From Novosphingobium sp. Leaf2 (lineage in GTDB: Bacteria > Pseudomonadota > Alphaproteobacteria > Sphingomonadales > Sphingomonadaceae): 64,000 nt of DNA. This document shows, one piece after another, positions 7,647 through 17,446 of the stretch. Every line of letters begins with the position of its first letter. Position 1 is the first letter of the stretch. Made by a program: the position numbers and the translations under genes. Location: assembly GCF_001421325.1 (NCBI RefSeq), contig NZ_LMJY01000012.1:310001-374000 (forward strand), written 5' to 3'. Below the pieces are notes generated by a model. That model was given only the letters and a program-made list of their open reading frames with translations. It was not told the DNA's origin and ran no database searches.

Positions 7647-9923
7647 TTAATCCACGTAGATGCCGCGTTGCGCCGCCCATGTGGTCATTTCGCTGCGCAA
7701 GTTCGGCGGCGGGGCGGCAAGCCACCCGTCCATCGCCGCCTTGATGTCCCTCATGTCCACTTTGCCGACCAGTTCCTTGATCGGGCCTACGGCGGCAGGT
7801 GTGATGGACAGCCGGCGGATGCCGAGCCCCAGCAGCGCCAGCGCTTCCAGCCGGCGTCCGCCCATCTCGCCGCACACGCTGATGTCCACCGGCGTATCCG
7901 CCAAGGTGCCCACCACCCGGCGCAGGAAACGCAGGATCGCCGGGCTCAACCAGTCATACCGCTCCGCCAGCTTGGGGTTGGACCGGTCCGCCGCGAACAG
8001 GAACTGGGTCAGATCGTTCGTGCCGATCGACAGGAACGCGATCTTGGGGGCCAGCAGATCGAGCTGTTCGGCCAGCGCCGGCACTTCCAGCATCACGCCA
8101 TATCGGATCGCCTGGGGCAAGGCCTTGCGCTGGCTGCGCAAGTACGCCAGCTGCCCGTCGAACACCGCCTTGGCCGCATCAAACTCCCACGGTTCGGCCA
8201 CCATCGGGAACATGACGTTAAGCGACCGCCCGCCCGCCGCTTCCAGCAGCGCGCGGGCCTGCACTTTGAGCAGCGCGTCCCGCTCCAGCGCAACGCGCAG
8301 CGCGCGCCAGCCCATCGCCGGGTTTTCTTCCGCCTCGCCGTCGTCATGACGCAGATACGGCAGCGTCTTGTCCCCGCCGATATCGACGGTGCGGAACACC
8401 ACCGGCCGGTCGCCCGCCGCCTCCATCACATCGCGGTACAGCCGGGTCTGCTTTTCGCGCTGGGGCAAGGTGGCGGAGACCAGAAACTGAAACTCGGTGC
8501 GGAACAGGCCGATGCCGTCCGCCCCGGTGGCGTTGAGGTTGGCAACGTCATCGCGCAGACCGGCGTTGATCATCACGTTGATGCGGGTGCCATCGCGCGT
8601 GGTGGCGCGCACATCGCGCATGCCGGCATAAACGGCCTGGCGTTCCTTGCTTTTGGCGAAGCGGGCCTCGAACGCCTCGACCAGACCGGCGGACGGGCGC
8701 ACCATCGCCATGCCCTGATCGGCATCGAGCAGCAGCGGATCGCCTTCGCGCACCACGCCGCGCAGGCCCCGCACCCGGCCCAGCACCGGTATGCCCATCG
8801 CCCGCGCAACTATGACGACGTGGCTGGTGAGCGAGCCTTCTTCCAGGATCACGCCCTTCAGCCGCCGCCGGTCATACTCGAGCAGTTCCGCCGGGCCCAA
8901 ATTGCGCGCGATCAGGATGGCGTCGTTGCGCAGGCCCATCGACGCCGCCGTGCCCAGCTGGCCGGAGACAATACGCAGCAAGCGGTTGGCCAGATCTTCC
9001 AGATCGTGCATCCGGTCCGCCAGCAGCGGATCGTCGATCTGGCGCATGCGCATGCGCGTGCGTTGCTGCACGCGCTCGATCGCGGCTTCGGCAGTGAGGC
9101 CCGAATCGATCGCTTCGTTGATGCGGCGGGTCCAGCCTTCGTCATATGCGAACATGCGGTAGGTCTGGATGACCTCCTCATGTTCGCCGCCGACGCCGAA
9201 TTCGGCCTGGTTGGCCAGACGGTCTATCTGCTCCCGCATGCGGTCGAACGCGGTGATGACGCGCTGGCGCTCCGCCTCGGTATCTTCGGCAACGACGTGT
9301 TCGATGGTGACTCGCGGCTGGTGATACACCGCAACGCCCGACGCCAGCCCCTTGACCAGCGTGAGCCCACGCAGCTGCTCCGGCCCGGTCTGCGCGGCGG
9401 TGAGCGCGCGCGCGTCCTCCTCGTCGATAAGGTCGGCGTTGACGATCAGTTCGGACAGCACCATCGCCACCGTCTGCAACGCCTCGATCTCGATCTCTTC
9501 GTAGCGGCGCGGCTCGACATGTTGCACGCACAGCACGCCCACACAGCGTTCGCGCCGCACGATCGGGACGCCGGCGAACGAGTGGAACTTGTCCTCCCCC
9601 GTTTCCGGGCGATACGAAAAGTCCGGATGGGCGGCAGCTTCGGCAAGGTTGAGGGTTTCGATCCGGTCGGCGATGGAACCCACCAGCCCTTCGGCGATCG
9701 CCATGCGGGTTACGTGTACCGCCTCCTGCGCCAGCCCCCGCGTGGCGAACAGTTCCAGCATGCCTTCGCGCAGAAGGTAGATGGAACACACCTCGGAATC
9801 GAGGGATTCGCCGATCACGTCCACCACGTTGTTCAGCTTGGCCTGCGCGTTGCTGCGCGAGGCCATCACATCGTGAAGGCTGGTGAGGATCGTTCGTGCT
9901 GCTTCGACGGCTCCACTGCTCAT
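7647..9923 (-). CDS. ptsP: Phosphoenolpyruvate-protein phosphotransferase PtsP (EI-Ntr)
   Basis: First enzyme of the nitrogen-related phosphotransferase system: it takes phosphate from PEP and passes it to NPr. The 758-residue protein has a GAF sensor domain (about 15-155), the PEP-utilising N-terminal domain, the phospho-His segment GSLTSHVVIVARAMG (His368) and the PEP-binding barrel with FLSIGTNDLTQF and CGEMGG. The GAF domain separates it from sugar-PTS enzyme I. NPr and EIIA-Ntr genes are not in the window. The start has little Shine-Dalgarno spacing (AGAGGG abuts the ATG). Confidence 0.95.
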   Translation of the reverse strand: MSSGAVEAARTILTSLHDVMASRSNAQAKLNNVVDVIGESLDSEVCSIYLLREGMLELFATRGLAQEAVHVTRMAIAEGLVGSIADRIETLNLAEAAAHPDFSYRPETGEDKFHSFAGVPIVRRERCVGVLCVQHVEPRRYEEIEIEALQTVAMVLSELIVNADLIDEEDARALTAAQTGPEQLRGLTLVKGLASGVAVYHQPRVTIEHVVAEDTEAERQRVITAFDRMREQIDRLANQAEFGVGGEHEEVIQTYRMFAYDEGWTRRINEAIDSGLTAEAAIERVQQRTRMRMRQIDDPLLADRMHDLEDLANRLLRIVSGQLGTAASMGLRNDAILIARNLGPAELLEYDRRRLKGVILEEGSLTSHVVIVARAMGIPVLGRVRGLRGVVREGDPLLLDADQGMAMVRPSAGLVEAFEARFAKSKERQAVYAGMRDVRATTRDGTRINVMINAGLRDDVANLNATGADGIGLFRTEFQFLVSATLPQREKQTRLYRDVMEAAGDRPVVFRTVDIGGDKTLPYLRHDDGEAEENPAMGWRALRVALERDALLKVQARALLEAAGGRSLNVMFPMVAEPWEFDAAKAVFDGQLAYLRSQRKALPQAIRYGVMLEVPALAEQLDLLAPKIAFLSIGTNDLTQFLFAADRSNPKLAERYDWLSPAILRFLRRVVGTLADTPVDISVCGEMGGRRLEALALLGLGIRRLSITPAAVGPIKELVGKVDMRDIKAAMDGWLAAPPPNLRSEMTTWAAQRGIYVD

Positions 9924-10081
9924 CCCTCTGACCTATCGCAAAGTCCAGGCTTTGGGAACGCAGCGGATGCCATCGAATGCGCTTATTCGGATGTTAAATA
10001 TGATCCCCTGCATGCATGATGCCATGCCCGAGGATCGGCGGCATACCGACGCACCGTGCACCGGGGCGAAAACTCAGCCGG

Positions 10082-10237
10082 TCAGGACCGGATGATTTCC
10101 TCCTTGATTTGCAGCTTTCGCTTCTTGAGGGCCTGGATTGCGACGGCATCAGGCACGGGACGGCTCAATTCTTCGTGTATCTGCCGTTCGATGCCGGCAT
10201 GTTTGAGCTGCAAGGCGCTGACGTGCGAACTATCCAT
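10082..10237 (-). CDS. DUF465 (YdcH-like) small protein, copy 1
   Basis: A 51-residue helical protein with the DUF465 core LKKRKLQIKEEI at its C-terminal end. The ATG at 10237 has a textbook GGAGGAA site; longer readings extend into sequence without signal. DUF465 proteins are short coiled-coil-like proteins of unknown function, common in alphaproteobacteria and often duplicated. It is divergent from copy 2, which starts 256 bases away. Confidence 0.85.
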   Translation of the reverse strand: MDSSHVSALQLKHAGIERQIHEELSRPVPDAVAIQALKKRKLQIKEEIIRS

Positions 10238-10492
10238 GGACGGTTCCTCCTTTGGGCCGGACCCATGAGCAACGAGTGCTCGCGAACGAAAAACATTAAC
10301 GTGCACAAAGCCGTCCGGATGACGACTCGGCACTGGTGATCCGGCGCAAAAACCAAGGAACCACATCGCGGCGATCTTGCGAAGACACGTAATGCTTCAT
10401 ATCGGTGAAACGCATGAATCCTGCGTTGGGCGGGAATCGCACACCGGCCCTTCCGGGCACCGCCAACCGGCTCGAAACAAAGGAATTCCGGC

Positions 10493-10690
10493 GTGACCGA
10501 AGAGGAAATGCGCAAGCGCCTCGAAATCCTGAAGATCGAGCATCGCGACCTTGATGCCGCGATCGACGCGCTGATGAATGCCGGCGGCACCGACCAGTTG
10601 CAGATCGCGCGACTCAAGAAACGCAAATTGCGCCTCAAGGACCAGATCGCCCAGATCGCCGATTATCTGATCCCCGACATCATCGCCTGA
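10493..10690 (+). CDS. DUF465 (YdcH-like) small protein, copy 2
   Basis: A 65-residue protein, predicted almost all helix, with the family core LKKRKLRLKDQIAQI. The start is GTG at 10493 behind AAAGGA; there is no earlier in-frame ATG with a ribosome site. It sits 131 bases before rcdA on the same strand. Function is unknown; the basic LKKRKL segment is the conserved part. Confidence 0.87.
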   Translation: MTEEEMRKRLEILKIEHRDLDAAIDALMNAGGTDQLQIARLKKRKLRLKDQIAQIADYLIPDIIA

Positions 10691-10821
10691 TCCGCATCAC
10701 GATTTTCGGGCCGGTTTTTCCACCTTGTTGCCGTGCCGTTCGGGGACACTCCGGTTTTTGCGCTGGAAGATCGCCGCGCTGCGGTTGCAGCAAAGTCGCG
10801 CATGCGAAATACGACGGTGCA

Positions 10822-11286
10822 ATGTCACAGCCCGCCACGCTCAACCCGCGCATCATCGAGGCGCTTTACAGCCACGCGCTGGTGTTGTCCGATGACGTGC
10901 GCCACACCTTCGCGCTAGCGATTCCGGCCCCGGCAGCGCGGCTTGAGGATGACCCTGTCCGCGTGGCGCTGTGTGCCGAAGGGCTGCGCACCACCACCCG
11001 CATGATGCATGCGATCGCGTGGCTGCTGAACCACCGCGCCTATTTCCGGCACGAGATCACCGACCTGCAGCGCCGCCGCCATGCTCGCCTGTGCGCGAGC
11101 CTGCTACATTCCGAGCGTAGCCAACTGGCCTTGCTGGATGATGCCACCACCGATCTGATCGCGGCGACCTGCGCCTTGTATACGCGGCTGCTGCGGCTCG
11201 ATCACGCTTGGCGGCTGGCCTCGGACGGCGCGGCCAGCCCGATCCGGCATTTGCAGGCCAGCATCGAGCGCCGGCTCGCAAGCTGA
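10822..11286 (+). CDS. rcdA: DUF1465 protein, RcdA homologue
   Basis: RcdA in Caulobacter is a small helical adaptor that helps ClpXP, with CpdR and PopA, degrade the cell-cycle master regulator CtrA. This 154-residue protein has the DUF1465 pattern (SHALVLSDDVRHTF near the N-terminus, then RTTTRMMHAIAWLLNHRAY and RHARLCASLL). Its presence implies regulated CtrA turnover in this organism; the exact adaptor role is inferred from the family. It is next to a DUF465 gene. Confidence 0.85.
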   Translation: MSQPATLNPRIIEALYSHALVLSDDVRHTFALAIPAPAARLEDDPVRVALCAEGLRTTTRMMHAIAWLLNHRAYFRHEITDLQRRRHARLCASLLHSERSQLALLDDATTDLIAATCALYTRLLRLDHAWRLASDGAASPIRHLQASIERRLAS

Positions 11287-11332
11287 GCGCCAAGCCTCGA
11301 CACTGGGGGCCTAAGACGCCATATCGACCCTC

Positions 11333-12211
11333 ATGGATGCGCCAACCGACATTGCCCGCCCTTATGCCAGCGCCGAGCGCGTGGGCCCACTGGTCCGGCG
11401 CGTTCTGGCGCGCAACCCCTCGCCTTTCACCTTCACCGGGACGCAGACCTACATCGTGGGCGACGCGGGCGAGGTGGCGATCATCGATCCCGGTCCCGCC
11501 GATGCCGAGCACATCGCTGCAATGATGGACGCGATAGGCGATGACCGGGTGGTGGCGATCTGCTGCACCCATACCCACCGGGACCATTCGCCGGCGGCGG
11601 CTCCGCTCAGCCAGCAAACCGGCGCGCCGATCATCGGCTGCGCGCCGCTGGTGCTGCGCGACGACGGCCCGCGCGCCGACGCATCCTTCGACGAAAGCTA
11701 TGCGCCTGACCGCGTGCTGGCCGATGGCGAGGCGCTGACTGGCGCGGGCTGGACGTTGCGCGCGCTGGCAACGCCAGGCCACACGTCCAACCACTTATGC
11801 TACGCGCTGGAGGAAACGGGCGCATTGTTTTCCGGCGATCACGTGATGGGTTGGTCCACCAGCGTGGTGTCGCCGCCCGATGGCGACATGGGCGCGTATA
11901 TGGACAGCCTCTCCCTGCTGTATGCCCGCCAGCAGGACAGCGTATATTATCCCGCCCATGGCCCGGAAATCAACCGCCCGCACCAACTGGTGCGCGGGAT
12001 GATGGGCCATCGCCGCCAGCGCGAAAACCAGATCCTGCGCCAGCTGGAGGCGGGACACATCCGCATCGCCGCGATGGTGCCCACGATGTACAAAGGCACG
12101 GACGAGCGGCTGTGGCCGGCGGCGGGCCGCTCCGTGCTTGCCCATCTGATCGACCTTGAACGGCGTGGCATAGTCGTTCGCAATCAGGACGATTGGCGCC
12201 TTGCCATCTGA
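11333..12211 (+). CDS. MBL-fold metallo-hydrolase (LACTB2-like)
   Basis: A 292-residue metallo-beta-lactamase-fold enzyme. The zinc motif THTHRDHSPAA is clear, with later ligands in ATPGHTSNH and LFSGDHVM. A C-terminal winged-helix-like segment (about 210-290, ending RGIVVRNQDDWRLAI) matches the LACTB2/YcbL-like group, some of which act on RNA or glutathione thioesters. The substrate cannot be told from sequence. The ATG at 11333 is the natural start. Confidence 0.85.
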   Translation: MDAPTDIARPYASAERVGPLVRRVLARNPSPFTFTGTQTYIVGDAGEVAIIDPGPADAEHIAAMMDAIGDDRVVAICCTHTHRDHSPAAAPLSQQTGAPIIGCAPLVLRDDGPRADASFDESYAPDRVLADGEALTGAGWTLRALATPGHTSNHLCYALEETGALFSGDHVMGWSTSVVSPPDGDMGAYMDSLSLLYARQQDSVYYPAHGPEINRPHQLVRGMMGHRRQRENQILRQLEAGHIRIAAMVPTMYKGTDERLWPAAGRSVLAHLIDLERRGIVVRNQDDWRLAI

Positions 12212-12327
12212 GAACCGCACCTTTTAAGCCCGCGGGCATTTTCCCCTTGGGTCCGGCCGCGCGCATCCCTAGATACACCGCCGCTGCGGACGGCACAGAA
12301 CCGCAGCGCCATGACAGAGGGAATGCG

Positions 12328-13314
12328 ATGACCGTAATGTCCGCCGATCTTACCGGCATCGACCTGCGCGCCGAGATCGAACGGCTGCGCAAGGAGCGCA
12401 ACGCGGTCATCCTGGCGCATTACTACCAGCGCCCTGAATTGCAGGACATCGCCGACTTCGTGGGTGACAGCCTGGAGTTGAGCCGCAAGGCGGCGGACAC
12501 GGACGCCGACGTCATCGCATTTTGCGGCGTCAAGTTCATGGCCGATACCGCCAAGATCCTCTCACCGAACAAGATCGTGGTGCTGCCCGATCTGGACGCC
12601 GGGTGCAGCCTTGAAGATTCCTGCCCGCCGGAAAAGTTCAAGGCTTTCCGCGAGGCGCATCCCGATCATATCGCGCTGACGTACATCAACTGCTCCACCG
12701 AGGTGAAGGCGCTGTCCGACGTGATCGTCACCAGTTCCAGCGCCGAGACGATCCTGCAGCAGATCCCGCGCGACCAGAAGATCATCTTCGGTCCCGACCG
12801 GCATCTTGGCGGCTACCTGTCCCGCAAGTTCGACCGCGAGATGCTACTGTGGCCGGGCGTGTGCATCGTGCACGAGGCATTCAGCGAAACCGAGCTTCTC
12901 AAGCTGCGCGCGCAGCATCCCGCCGCCCCGATCGCGGCGCACCCGGAATGCCCGCCGCATATCGTGGATCACGCCGATTACGTGGGTTCGACCAGCGGCA
13001 TCCTGCAATTCGCCAAGACGATGCCGGGCGATACGCTGATCGTAGCGACCGAGCCGCACATCATCCACCAGATGGAACTGGCGTTGCCCGGCAAGACCTT
13101 CATCGGCGCGCCCGGCGCGGACGGCAACTGCAACTGCAACATCTGCCCGTACATGGCGCTCAACACGATGGAGAAGCTGTACCTGTCGCTGCGCGATCTG
13201 ACCCCGCGCGTGGAGATCGAGGAATCGCTGCGCCTTGCCGCCAAGAAAAGCCTGGACCGGATGCTGGGCATGGCCGCCGGCACCATCGGCCTGGGCGATC
13301 TGGGCGCGCGCTAA
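12328..13314 (+). CDS. nadA: Quinolinate synthase A
   Basis: Condenses iminoaspartate with dihydroxyacetone phosphate to quinolinate, the pyridine ring of NAD. This is a 328-residue iron-sulfur enzyme. Cluster-binding Cys candidates lie in [21 protein letters not shown] and [11 protein letters not shown], with HPECPPHIV also conserved. The ATG at 12328 follows AGAGGGAA; the longer frame overlaps the preceding hydrolase gene and is unlikely. No nadB or nadC is in the window. Confidence 0.95.
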   Translation: MTVMSADLTGIDLRAEIERLRKERNAVILAHYYQRPELQDIADFVGDSLELSRKAADTDADVIAFCGVKFMADTAKILSPNKIVVLPDLDAGCSLEDSCPPEKFKAFREAHPDHIALTYINCSTEVKALSDVIVTSSSAETILQQIPRDQKIIFGPDRHLGGYLSRKFDREMLLWPGVCIVHEAFSETELLKLRAQHPAAPIAAHPECPPHIVDHADYVGSTSGILQFAKTMPGDTLIVATEPHIIHQMELALPGKTFIGAPGADGNCNCNICPYMALNTMEKLYLSLRDLTPRVEIEESLRLAAKKSLDRMLGMAAGTIGLGDLGAR

Positions 13315-13859
13315 ACCACGACCTCGCGCCATTCGCCGGGTGCCAGACCGTCGAGCGACCACGCGCCCACGCTCCAGCGCACCAGTCGCAGCGTGGGATG
13401 GCCCGCGGCGGCGGTCATGCGGCGGACCTGCCGGTTGCGGCCTTCGCGGATGGTAAGTTCGATCCAGCAATCGGGCACCGTCTTGCGAAACCGCACCGGC
13501 GGATCGCGTGGCCACAAGTCCGGCGCAGCAATCCGCCGCGCGCGCGCCGGCAGCGTCATCCCGTCGTTCAGCCTCACGCCGGCGCGCAACGCCGCCAACG
13601 CCGCGTCGTCCGGCTCGCCTTCCACCTGCACCAGATAGGTCTTTTCCTGAAGAAAGCGCGGATCGGCAATGCGGGCCTGCAGCCGCCCGTCATCCGTGAG
13701 CAGCAGCAGCCCCTCGCTGTCGCGGTCCAGCCGTCCTGCCGGATAAACGCCGGGCACCTGCATGAAATCGGACAAGGTGGCGCGCGGAGTGGGCGATTTC
13801 ACGTCGGTGAATTGCGACAGCACGTCGTAGGGCTTGTTGAATACGATCAGCCGGGTCAT
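13311..13859 (-). CDS. Pseudouridine synthase, RluE-like (RsuA family)
   Basis: A 182-residue RNA pseudouridine synthase of the RsuA/RluB/E/F family without an S4 domain, as in RluE, which modifies 23S rRNA U2457 in E. coli. The catalytic Asp is in [15 protein letters not shown], and [11 protein letters not shown] is the second family signature. Its stop shares bases with the nadA stop (tail to tail). The ATG at 13859 begins [14 protein letters not shown], the usual start of the fold. The exact rRNA target is inferred. Confidence 0.9.
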   Translation of the reverse strand: MTRLIVFNKPYDVLSQFTDVKSPTPRATLSDFMQVPGVYPAGRLDRDSEGLLLLTDDGRLQARIADPRFLQEKTYLVQVEGEPDDAALAALRAGVRLNDGMTLPARARRIAAPDLWPRDPPVRFRKTVPDCWIELTIREGRNRQVRRMTAAAGHPTLRLVRWSVGAWSLDGLAPGEWREVVV

Positions 13860-13863
13860 CGGA

Positions 13864-14787
13864 TCATGCCTTCGTTGCCGGACGGTCGCCCGCCTTGGCC
13901 AGCGCCAGCGCGGCGGCCAGCAGCACCATGCCCACCACGTCCATCGCACTTAGCGTTTCATGGAACGCCAGCCACCCTACCGCGGCCGACAGCGCCGGTT
14001 GCGTCAGCAGCGCCAGGCCGATCATCAGCTGCGGAAAATGGCGCAACGAATAAATCAGCAGCCCCTGCCCCACCAGCTGGCTGGAGATGGCCAGCGCGAT
14101 CAGCGGGGTCCAGTCGTGCGGCATGATTCGCTCACCCAGCAGCAGTGCGATGCCCAGCATTACCGGCACACTGGCCGTGGTGGACACCGCCAGCACCGAG
14201 AACTGGCCCAGCCGCTCGCGCGCGGCGTTGAGCATGATGATGTAGAAGGCATAGAACCCCCCCGCCGCCAGGCAGAACAGGTCGCCCACCAGATTGGCGT
14301 GGCTGATCTCCAGCGAGCCGCCCATCAGCAACCCAGCGCCGATCAGCGCGGCGGCGACGGCGGCCAGTTCCAGCAGACGCGGTGCCCGCCGTGCGGTGAT
14401 CATGCCCCACGCCATGATAAGCAGGCTGCCCGAATTGCCGAACAACGACGCGTTGCCCAGCTTGGTCTGCAGGATGCCGACATGCCAGGAGGCAAGATCG
14501 AGCGCGAACACCACGCCTGCGCCCAGCATCAGTATCGCCGCGCCCCTGCCGATCTGCCGCTGGGCGGCAGGCTCGCGCCATGCCAGCGCGATCAGTACCG
14601 GCAGCGCCAGCGTCAGGCGCCAGAACCCGGCGGCCACCGGCCCGGTATCGGACAGGCGCACCAGCCACGCGCCCAGCGCGAGCGCCACGTTGGCCACCAG
14701 CAGGGCGATCAGATGGCGCGTAGTCCATGCGGCTTGCGGGGCTGCTTGCGGACTGGCGGCGGCAGGCAGGGTGTCGTCGGTAGGCAT
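13864..14787 (-). CDS. DMT-superfamily transporter (EamA domains)
   Basis: A 307-residue inner-membrane protein with ten predicted helices in two EamA halves (about 25-155 and 165-300). Proteins of this type export amino acids or other metabolites; nothing here indicates which. It precedes the pseudouridine synthase gene by only four bases, so the two may be co-transcribed. Confidence 0.88.
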   Translation of the reverse strand: MPTDDTLPAAASPQAAPQAAWTTRHLIALLVANVALALGAWLVRLSDTGPVAAGFWRLTLALPVLIALAWREPAAQRQIGRGAAILMLGAGVVFALDLASWHVGILQTKLGNASLFGNSGSLLIMAWGMITARRAPRLLELAAVAAALIGAGLLMGGSLEISHANLVGDLFCLAAGGFYAFYIIMLNAARERLGQFSVLAVSTTASVPVMLGIALLLGERIMPHDWTPLIALAISSQLVGQGLLIYSLRHFPQLMIGLALLTQPALSAAVGWLAFHETLSAMDVVGMVLLAAALALAKAGDRPATKA

Positions 14788-14837
14788 CGTCGCCCCCTAC
14801 CCGCATGGCGGGGGCGACGCACCTGCTTATTGCACCG

Positions 14838-15821
14838 TCAGTGCGGGTGGCTGACGGCCCCGCGCGTCTTCCACAAGGACCAGCCGATCCCGCCCCCGAT
14901 CAGGGCAAGGGTGATCCCCAGGCTGAGCAGAGGGGGAAACTTCGCCCCGCCCATCACGAAGTCCGCGATCAGGATCTTGCCGCCAATGAACACCAGCACC
15001 AGCGCCAGCGCATACTTCAGGTAGTGGAAGCGGTGAACCATCGCCTCCAGCGCGAAATACAACGCGCGCAGGCCCAGGATCGCCATGATATTCGAGGTGT
15101 AGACGATGAATGTGTCAGTGGTGATCGAGAAGATCGCCGGAACCGAATCGATCGCGAACACCAGGTCGGCCAGATTGATTACCACCAGCGCCAGAAACAG
15201 CGGCGTGGCGGCCCACACCAGCGTGCCGCTGGCGTTGGCTTCCCGCACGAAGAAGTGCTGGTCGTGATGTTCGCGCGTTACCCGCATGTGCCGCGAAACC
15301 CAGCGCAGCACCGGGTTCTTGCCGATGTCGGTCTCAGCCTCGCGGGCCAGCAGCATCTTGATCCCGGTGTAGATCAGGAAGGCGGCGAACAGGTACATCA
15401 CCCAGTGCGCATGCGCGATCAGCGCCGCGCCGCCCGCAATCATCAGCCCGCGCAGCACGATGACCGCCAGAATACCCCACAGCAGCGCGCGATACTGGAA
15501 GCGCGACGGGATGGCGAAATAGCCGAAGATCATCGAGATCACGAAAACGTTGTCGATCGAAAGCGCCTTCTCGATGAAATAGCCGGTGTAGTAATCGACC
15601 GCCGGCCCCGATCCCTTCGCCCACCAGATCCACCCCCCGAACAGCATGGCGACCGCGATGTAGAACGCTGACAGCTTCAGCGATTCAGCGATGCCCATCG
15701 CCCGGTCGTCCTTGTGCAGAACGCCAAGGTCAAAGGCGGTGAGCAGGAGGACCAGCGCGGCGAAGGCCAGCCAGAACCAGACCGGCGTGCCCAGCCAGCT
15801 GGCGAACAGGAATTCGGTCAT
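14838..15821 (-). CDS. TerC-family integral membrane protein
   Basis: A 327-residue protein with about nine membrane helices and the TerC hallmarks SIDNVFVISMIF and LADLVFAIDSVPAIF, whose Asp residues lie in the membrane. TerC-type proteins are linked to tellurite resistance and, in several bacteria, to manganese export or metal loading of secreted enzymes. A DUF465 gene ends one base before its start and would be first in the transcript. No ter operon partners are present, so a metal-handling role is more likely than dedicated tellurite resistance. Confidence 0.92.
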   Translation of the reverse strand: MTEFLFASWLGTPVWFWLAFAALVLLLTAFDLGVLHKDDRAMGIAESLKLSAFYIAVAMLFGGWIWWAKGSGPAVDYYTGYFIEKALSIDNVFVISMIFGYFAIPSRFQYRALLWGILAVIVLRGLMIAGGAALIAHAHWVMYLFAAFLIYTGIKMLLAREAETDIGKNPVLRWVSRHMRVTREHHDQHFFVREANASGTLVWAATPLFLALVVINLADLVFAIDSVPAIFSITTDTFIVYTSNIMAILGLRALYFALEAMVHRFHYLKYALALVLVFIGGKILIADFVMGGAKFPPLLSLGITLALIGGGIGWSLWKTRGAVSHPH

Positions 15822-15822
15822 C

Positions 15823-16002
15823 TTACGCCCCCATCACCCGCGCGGCGAACAGGCGTGACAGGCGTTCGCGAAGGCGCAGCTTGCGTTTACGCAGCAGGGC
15901 AAGAGCAAGCGGATCGGCGCCGCGGCTGGCGGCGGCCCTCGCAATCAAGGCATCCAGCTTTTGGTGCAGTTCGAGCAGGCGGAACATGCGGTTCGTCATC
16001 AT
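15823..16002 (-). CDS. DUF465 (YdcH-like) small protein, copy 3
   Basis: A 59-residue protein with the core LLRKRKLRLRERLSRL, the third DUF465 member in the window. The first of two adjacent ATGs (16002) has AGGGAT at proper spacing. It abuts terC with a one-base gap and so is probably translated from the same mRNA. Function unknown. Confidence 0.85.
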   Translation of the reverse strand: MMTNRMFRLLELHQKLDALIARAAASRGADPLALALLRKRKLRLRERLSRLFAARVMGA

Positions 16003-16259
16003 ACGTATCCCTATCGATCCGGGTTGTGGTTCGATCGGATGAGACGCGCTGCTGGTTGCATGAAGAAATGTTGCTCGAACCTGCACCGGTATCACCCGAT
16101 GCGGTCCGACATCACGCCGTGCTCGGGAAACGTTTGTCCCATTGCACTGCGCCAGAGGGGCCCGGCCCGCATGCGAAGAATATGCACAAGTGACCACATT
16201 TGCAAGAGCGCGTGGCGGACACTTGCGCGAAGGCCTCCGCAAGCGCCTGCACAATCCGG

Positions 16260-16295
16260 TTGACGAGATCCCAGATGATATTATTGTGATATCAC
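16260..16295 (+). promoter_or_regulatory. Promoter with overlapping operator for the SPFH operon
   Basis: TTGACG (16260-16265), a 16-base spacer and TATTGT (16282-16287) form a plausible sigma-70 promoter. TGATAT occurs at 16276-16281 and again 11 bases on at 16287-16292, about one helical turn, and the second copy lies in the perfect palindrome GTGATATCAC (16286-16295). Same-face repeats over a -10 box fit an operator for a dimeric repressor such as the ribbon-helix-helix protein encoded in this operon. That link is inference. Confidence 0.55.
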
Positions 16296-16314
16296 CTTTT
16301 CAGGGGACTCAGTC

Positions 16315-17229
16315 ATGGCCGATACGCACAAACCCATTAACTCCAGCCACGAAACGGTCGCCGCCACGCGCAGCGGCTATGTGATGCTCGCGGTGTTCAT
16401 CGTGCTGCTAGGCGCGATCATCGGCGGCATCTCGGTGCTCGCCGGCAGTGATGACCCGTCGTCCGGCACCATCGGCTCCGTGCTGGCGTTCCTGCTGCCC
16501 GCCATCGTGGTGCAGGTGCTGATCGTCACCGGATTCTACATGATCCAGCCCAACCAGGCCGCTGCGATCACCCTGTTCGGCAGCTATCGCGGCACGGACC
16601 GCAACGCAGGGCTACGCTGGATGTGGCCGTGGATGAGCAAGACCAAGATCGCGGTGCGCGCCAACAACGTCGTGTCCGAAAAGCTCAAGGTCAACGACTT
16701 GCGCGGCAATCCGATCGAGATCGCCACCAACGTGGTGTGGCGCGTGGCCGATACCGCGCAGGCGCTGTACGACGTGGATGATTACCGCACTTTCGTGAAC
16801 GTTCAGATCGAGGCGGCGGTGCGCTCCATCGGCTCGCGCTATGCGTATGACGATGTGGAGGATGCCGAAATCACCTTGCGCGGCAGCCATGAGGAAGTGA
16901 ACGCGCAGTTGCGCACCGAACTGATCGCGCGGCTGCAGGTGGCAGGGCTGACGGTGGACGAATGCGGGCTCACCCACTTGGCCTATGCGCCGGAAATCGC
17001 CGGTGCGATGCTGCGCCGCCAGCAGGCCGAAGCGGTGATCGGCGCCCGGCGCAAGCTGGTGGAAGGCGCGGTCTCGATGGTCGAGATGGCGTTGACGCAG
17101 CTTTCGGAAAAGAACGTGGTGGAACTGGACGACGAACGCCGCGCGGCGATGGTGTCGAACCTGATGGTCGTGCTGTGCGGCGAGCGTGAGGCGCAGCCGA
17201 TCGTCAACACCGGCACGCTTTACAGCTAA
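16315..17229 (+). CDS. SPFH/Band 7 domain membrane protein
   Basis: A 304-residue protein with two N-terminal membrane helices (about 21-43 and 54-77) and a stomatin/prohibitin-type SPFH domain (about 80-260: YMIQPNQAAAITLFGSYRGT, then GNPIEIATNVVWRV). SPFH proteins form oligomeric rings at membranes and often help stress tolerance or act on proteases. An AGGGGA site precedes the ATG. First gene of a three-gene operon with an Arc-like regulator and a small membrane protein. Substrate or partner unknown. Confidence 0.9.
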   Translation: MADTHKPINSSHETVAATRSGYVMLAVFIVLLGAIIGGISVLAGSDDPSSGTIGSVLAFLLPAIVVQVLIVTGFYMIQPNQAAAITLFGSYRGTDRNAGLRWMWPWMSKTKIAVRANNVVSEKLKVNDLRGNPIEIATNVVWRVADTAQALYDVDDYRTFVNVQIEAAVRSIGSRYAYDDVEDAEITLRGSHEEVNAQLRTELIARLQVAGLTVDECGLTHLAYAPEIAGAMLRRQQAEAVIGARRKLVEGAVSMVEMALTQLSEKNVVELDDERRAAMVSNLMVVLCGEREAQPIVNTGTLYS

Positions 17230-17236
17230 GTCCACG

Positions 17237-17446
17237 ATGGCAAGCCCCGGCAAGAAGGCCTTCCCGCTCCGTCTCGATCCCGCGCTGTATATCGCGCTGG
17301 AACGGGCGGCGGCGGCTGACTTTCGCTCGGTCAATGCCCAGGTCGAAGTGCTGCTGCGCGAAGCCCTCGCCCGGCGCGGCATCAAGGTTGGCGCGGGCGA
17401 GCCGGCGCGGCGCGGCAGGCCGCCGAAAGAGGAGGTTTCGGAGTGA
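17237..17446 (+). CDS. Arc-type ribbon-helix-helix DNA-binding protein
   Basis: A 69-residue protein starting MASPGKKAFPLRLDPALY: a beta strand (FPLRLD) followed by two helices (ALYIALERAAAADFRSVNAQVEVLLREAL), the Arc/MetJ fold, then a basic tail with RRGRPP like an AT-hook. It begins seven bases after the SPFH stop and overlaps the next gene by four bases. Such proteins usually dimerise and repress their own operon; the TGATAT repeats at 16276-16292 are the obvious candidate site. No toxin partner is visible. Confidence 0.85.
   Translation: MASPGKKAFPLRLDPALYIALERAAAADFRSVNAQVEVLLREALARRGIKVGAGEPARRGRPPKEEVSE

Noticed and set aside
7626-10019. A 797-codon open frame on the plus strand
   Set aside because: It lies fully antisense to ptsP, has no family features and a composition (Arg, His, Gln, Ala) typical of antisense reading in G+C-rich DNA.
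14838-15821. Tellurite-resistance (ter) cluster
   Set aside because: TerC stands alone with a DUF465 gene; no TerD-type or other ter genes are nearby.
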